A stretch of DNA of 64,000 nt. It comes from Acidobacteriota bacterium. GTDB lineage: Bacteria > Acidobacteriota > G020349885. The notes beneath the pieces were generated by a model. That model was not told the origin of the DNA, did no database searches, and saw only the letters and a list, made by a program, of their open reading frames with translations. Positions 60,745 to 64,000 of the stretch are shown piece by piece (positions within the stretch are counted from its first letter, which is position 1; each line of letters starts with the position of its first letter). Made by a program: the position numbers and the translations under genes. The DNA lies in the NCBI GenBank assembly GCA_020349885.1, contig CP070701.1, positions 1,715,369-1,779,368 on the forward strand, given 5' to 3'.

Positions 60745-61457
60745 GGCGCGAGCCCGAGGGGGAAGCTTTTTCCCGCCATGAACCGGCCCCGCACGGCCGC
60801 GAGCCAGAGGAGGCGCTCGTCCAGCCGGCCGCGGGTCTCGGCGGGCATCCGGATATCGAAACGCCTGCGGCCTCTGCCGTAAACTACGTCGCCCAGTATC
60901 GCTTCCTGAGCGTCGCGGATTTCCACCAGCGGGTTTTTTGTTTGAACGCCTCCCGCGGCGGAGTGGGGCGGGGGCGAGAGGACGCACGCGACGCCCCCCG
61001 TGCCGACCTCGACGACGAGCTTCGACTCCTCCTCGTCCGCCCAGCGGATGCGGCCGATGGGCCTCAAGTCCGCCGACAGGACGTGGAGTGCACCTTCCTG
61101 ATTCTCGCCCAGCGTGAAAAGTTTTTCCCCCGTTCGCGGATCGGCGGCGTATTGCACCTGCTCGGTGATTCTGAGCAGGACGTAGAGCGCCCCGCCGGCC
61201 GCCCCGAGCAGGAGGATGACCGCCGCGCGGACGAGCCCGGACTGCGCCTCCCCCCACTCCGTGCGGTGCATTATGAGCAGCCCCGCGAAGACGCCGATGA
61301 GCATCAGGACGGCCAGGCGGTTAAGAAGGAAAATACCGCCGTAGCTCCGCTTCAGGCGCAGCACGGCGACGCGCGCGCCGTGCTCGTCGAGCACGGAAAA
61401 AATCTCGCGGACGAGCGAGAACGCGCGGCGCCGGATCGAGAAGTACGGCTTTTCCAT
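60741..61457 (-). CDS. Two-helix membrane protein with LURP/scramblase-like domain
   Basis: A 238-residue protein with two membrane helices (LNRLAVLMLIGVFAGLLIM and AAVILLLGAAGGALYVLLRI) and soluble parts on both sides: an N-terminal basic region beginning MEKPYFSIRRRAFSLVREIF and a C-terminal beta-rich region (LHVLSADLRPIGRIRWADEEES, KNPLVEIRDAQEAILGDVVYG). The beta pattern recalls tubby/LURP-one/scramblase domains, but this is only pattern similarity. Coupled to the 100-residue protein downstream. Confidence 0.6.
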   Translation of the reverse strand: MEKPYFSIRRRAFSLVREIFSVLDEHGARVAVLRLKRSYGGIFLLNRLAVLMLIGVFAGLLIMHRTEWGEAQSGLVRAAVILLLGAAGGALYVLLRITEQVQYAADPRTGEKLFTLGENQEGALHVLSADLRPIGRIRWADEEESKLVVEVGTGGVACVLSPPPHSAAGGVQTKNPLVEIRDAQEAILGDVVYGRGRRRFDIRMPAETRGRLDERLLWLAAVRGRFMAGKSFPLGLAP

Positions 61458-61489
61458 GAGATAAGTTCACGGAAGCTTCGAAAGATCTG

Positions 61490-63094
61490 TCAGGGCTCCG
61501 CTTCCGTTTCCTCTTCGAGCTTGAGGATGAGCAACCTGATCTGGTTCAGGATGCGGGGGTGCGTCAGGGGATTCTTTTCCAGGTACTTCTTGAGACTCGC
61601 CACCGCCTCCGCGGTTTTTCCCTGCTTCAGATGGACCATTCCCAATTCGTCATAAGGCTCCGGCCACTCCGGAACCGCCGCGATGACCTTTTGGAACTCG
61701 CGGACGGCCTCCTCGTAGCCCGAGGGGCCCAGCGCCGCGGCGGCCTTTCCCTTGTCGAAATTTTCTCGAACCTTTTCCACCTTGGCCATCATCTCCGCCA
61801 GGGGCTCGACCACGTCCCGAATCTTTTCTACGTCTTGCCGCATCCCGTCCGGCGCCTCGGTCTCGCTCAGCTTTTTCAAGATCGCCGCAAAATCGAAGCC
61901 GTCGTGAATGGGCCGGGTGTACACGCCGTTCATAAGCCTTGCCCTTGTCTCCGGCGGAAGCTCGGAGAGCGCGTCCAGCGTAAGCCGGGCGTCGTTTTCA
62001 AAATTTTCCCAGAGCATCTCGTCATGGATCCGCTCCGAGACTACCGCCAGACCGACGCCGTAGGGCCCGAGGGTCGACGCCATCAGGGCCTTCAGGAAAG
62101 TTTTGTTCCCCGCGAGGGCGTACGCATGAACTCTATGATGCGCTTTCCCGAAGGCGCCGTCGGCTTCCAGGGCTATGGTTTCGTCGCTGTCGTAGTTGTA
62201 GATTCTTTCGAAAACGCGCAGGAATTCCTCCTGCCGCTCCTTCGAGTCGGGCGCTTCGTCCAGCCGTGCAAGCGCGTCCCCGGTTTCGCGCTCCAGGCGC
62301 GACAGCTCGTCGGAATACCGGGAGGATTCGGCGCCGCCGGGCTCCTGCTCCCGGTAGCTTCCCTCCTTCAAGGTAAACTCCCCGCCGTCGGACTCGAACA
62401 CGATGGGAGCGTCGCCGATTCGCAGGATTTCCCGCTCTCCCAGTCCGCCGGGGTCCAGCGCGAGGTCCGCTCGGAACTCGACCACCCACTTGCCGTTCTC
62501 CCGTTTGGCCGTGCAGTACGGCGTCGGGTCGACGGCGAACTCTTCCTCGTCAAAGGCGGCCGCGTCGATCGAGCCCAGCTCAACGAGCTCGCCGTCCGAT
62601 ATCTCGCATGCCAGCAGCCCCCAGGGGTATTCCGTCCCGAGCTCCGCGAGGATCAGCACTTTTTCCTTTTCCCGGCCCGTGAAAAACACCGGCTCCAGAA
62701 TGTAGGAGTCGCCCATGCCCCTTGTTCGACCCATCTCTTCGTAACCTTCCTTCGTTTTCTTGACCAGGAAGAGCCGCTTCCCGAAGTCTTTCTCCGTATC
62801 CCCGGAAAGAGCCATGGACACCACTACGTGGTCCGCCATGCCGGGAACGCGGCAAAAAACGGGGACCGCTGCGCGTCTTTCGGAAAAATAGTCGTACAGG
62901 CCCTTCGCCTCCTCCGCCGACAGTTTGTTGTCGTATTCGTAAATCTCGTCGCCGTCTTCCACCCTGACCATCTCGGGGACATGTTTCCGGAGAGCGACGG
63001 GAGCACCCGCCGCCGCCTCGCCGCCGGGGGGCGCCGAACACGAGACGCCGCAGACGAAGGCGGCGAGGAACAGGGCGAGGATTCCTTTGCGCAT
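61490..63094 (-). CDS. TPR-containing lipoprotein of unknown function
   Basis: A 534-residue lipoprotein (lipobox AFVCGVSC). Residues about 35-250 are a beta-rich domain of unknown type (HVVVSMALSGDTEKDFGKRLFLVKKTKEGYEEMGR, VLILAELGTEYPWGLLACEISDGE), then a long helical region, and a C-terminal TPR pair (VREFQKVIAAVPEWPEPYDELGMVHLKQGKTAEAVASLKKYLEKNPL). First of the three-gene minus-strand set 63094-60442. Divergent from the hydrolase at 63169. Confidence 0.68.
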   Translation of the reverse strand: MRKGILALFLAAFVCGVSCSAPPGGEAAAGAPVALRKHVPEMVRVEDGDEIYEYDNKLSAEEAKGLYDYFSERRAAVPVFCRVPGMADHVVVSMALSGDTEKDFGKRLFLVKKTKEGYEEMGRTRGMGDSYILEPVFFTGREKEKVLILAELGTEYPWGLLACEISDGELVELGSIDAAAFDEEEFAVDPTPYCTAKRENGKWVVEFRADLALDPGGLGEREILRIGDAPIVFESDGGEFTLKEGSYREQEPGGAESSRYSDELSRLERETGDALARLDEAPDSKERQEEFLRVFERIYNYDSDETIALEADGAFGKAHHRVHAYALAGNKTFLKALMASTLGPYGVGLAVVSERIHDEMLWENFENDARLTLDALSELPPETRARLMNGVYTRPIHDGFDFAAILKKLSETEAPDGMRQDVEKIRDVVEPLAEMMAKVEKVRENFDKGKAAAALGPSGYEEAVREFQKVIAAVPEWPEPYDELGMVHLKQGKTAEAVASLKKYLEKNPLTHPRILNQIRLLILKLEEETEAEP

Positions 63095-63168
63095 GGGCTC
63101 GCGGGAATTATATCAGAAATTTTGTGGAGAATGTTTCTCCTTCCTTCTTGCTATATACTCCTCATGCT

Positions 63169-63990
63169 ATGAAGCTCAAGATAGCCGTGGTACAGTTTCG
63201 AATCAGGAATTACCGCCCCGAAGAGAATCTGAAAAGAGCCGAAAAGTTCGTCGAGAGGGCAAAAAAATCCAGGGCGAACATCGTCGTCTTCCCGGAGGAT
63301 TTCGTTACGGGCCCCATCGAAAAGAGGACAATGCTCGCCGACCCGAAGCACGAGTACAGGAAATTCTTTCAGCGTCTCGCGAGGAGGCATAAAATCGACG
63401 TCGTGCCCGGCTCGGTAATCGAGAAAGATTCCTCTAAGCTGCACAACACCGCGTACTACATCGCGTCCGGCGGGAAGGTGCTTTCGAGGTACAGGAAGGT
63501 GAACCTGTGGCACCCGGAGAGGAAAAGCTTCACCCCCGGCCGCAAGGTTTCGGTATTCGGCACGAGGTACGGCAAAGTAGGATTGGTTATCTGCTGGGAC
63601 CTGATATTTCCCGAAATTTTTCGGAAGATGGCCGCAAGGGGCGTCGAGATAGTGATTTGCCCCAGCTACTGGCTCGCCGGGGACGCCGGGGTCGGGCTGA
63701 GGCACAACCCGGACGCGGAGGTCGAGTCGGTGGACTCGCTGTGCGTGGGGCGGGCCTTCGAGAACGAAATTATCCTCGTTTTCTGCAACGCCGCCGGACG
63801 GCCGCGCACCGGCAAGCGTACGGAGAGGCTGATCGGGCACTCGCAGATCGCGGTCCCCTTCAAGGGCGCGGTAAAGAGATTACCTCACAACCGCGAGGCC
63901 ATGTTCGTACAGGAGGTGGACACGGCCATCCTGAAAGACGCCGAAAGGGCCTACAAGATCAGAGAGGATTTGAAGAAAAGAGCGCGATAG
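63169..63990 (+). CDS. Carbon-nitrogen hydrolase (nitrilase family)
   Basis: A 273-residue amidase of the nitrilase superfamily. The catalytic triad is visible: Glu in VVFPEDFVTGP, Lys in SRYRKVNLWHPE and Cys in GLVICWDLIFPEIF. Such enzymes hydrolyse amides such as omega-amidic acids or deaminated glutathione; the exact substrate cannot be told. The start at 63169 (MKLKIAVVQFR) is the family start; a GTG 15 codons earlier is possible. TATACT at 63154-63159 lies about 10 bases before the ATG, so the mRNA could be leaderless. Confidence 0.9.
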   Translation: MKLKIAVVQFRIRNYRPEENLKRAEKFVERAKKSRANIVVFPEDFVTGPIEKRTMLADPKHEYRKFFQRLARRHKIDVVPGSVIEKDSSKLHNTAYYIASGGKVLSRYRKVNLWHPERKSFTPGRKVSVFGTRYGKVGLVICWDLIFPEIFRKMAARGVEIVICPSYWLAGDAGVGLRHNPDAEVESVDSLCVGRAFENEIILVFCNAAGRPRTGKRTERLIGHSQIAVPFKGAVKRLPHNREAMFVQEVDTAILKDAERAYKIREDLKKRAR

Positions 63991-64000
63991 GCCAGGGGCC

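Overview
The window is GC-rich, densely coded chromosomal DNA from a Gram-negative (diderm) bacterium. The evidence is TonB-like, TolC, RND and membrane-fusion proteins, many lipoproteins with clear lipoboxes, a type IV pilus retraction ATPase and a sigma-54 activator. A roadblock/TPR pair, a PtsN-like EIIA beside a large uncharacterised protein of deltaproteobacterial type, and a folP-cdaA-cdaR-glmM operon suggest a deltaproteobacteria-like or neighbouring phylum (Desulfobacterota, Myxococcota, Nitrospirota, Acidobacteriota or NC10). I cannot fix the phylum from sequence alone. No phage, transposase, CRISPR array or rRNA gene was seen.

Layout. 1-5870: uvrC (3' end outside the window), a sigma-54 response regulator, a deoxynucleoside kinase and panB-panC. 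6074-8983 (minus): the fatty-acid/ribosome operon DUF177-rpmF-plsX-fabH. 9217-13219: a TonB-like protein, a bacterial serpin, endonuclease III and a PilT/PilU ATPase. 13285-18108 (minus): a glycan-type cluster (methyltransferase, GT9, GT39-like) plus an unknown anchored protein. 18174-24002: mgtE, divergent from folP-cdaA-cdaR-glmM (folate, c-di-AMP synthesis and its regulator, cell-wall precursor). 24077-29635 (minus): tRNA-Arg, a TPR protein of mixed base composition, an aminopeptidase P-like enzyme, and the roadblock/TPR pair. 29788-38722 (plus): purB, a phosphodiesterase-TPR lipoprotein, a spermidine-synthase-like membrane protein, a phosphoribosyltransferase-like protein, an unknown 616-residue protein and an EIIA protein. 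38719-46911 (minus): housekeeping genes era, ybeY, cysS, thiD-like and thiE, with two FAD oxidoreductases and a lipoprotein cyclophilin. 47080-54396: tRNA-Glu, then an arsR-tolC-MFP-RND-DUF2892 efflux operon with a palindromic operator, then an MdaB-like quinone reductase. 54526-63990: an accessory region with an RRM protein behind a long leader, four exported ankyrin proteins, a GIY-YIG protein, several exported or membrane proteins of unknown function, and a nitrilase-family hydrolase.

Most genes sit in tight operons with ATGA, GTGA or TTGA overlaps. The most interesting parts are these: the efflux module bracketed by a 17-bp direct repeat next to tRNA-Glu and a split copy of its 3' end; the palindrome lying on the -10 box of the roadblock/TPR promoter; the long leader of the RRM gene; the ankyrin/lipoprotein cluster with recombined cassettes; the serpin; a tRNA-Arg with a GCG anticodon; and an interleaved inverted-repeat structure upstream of era.
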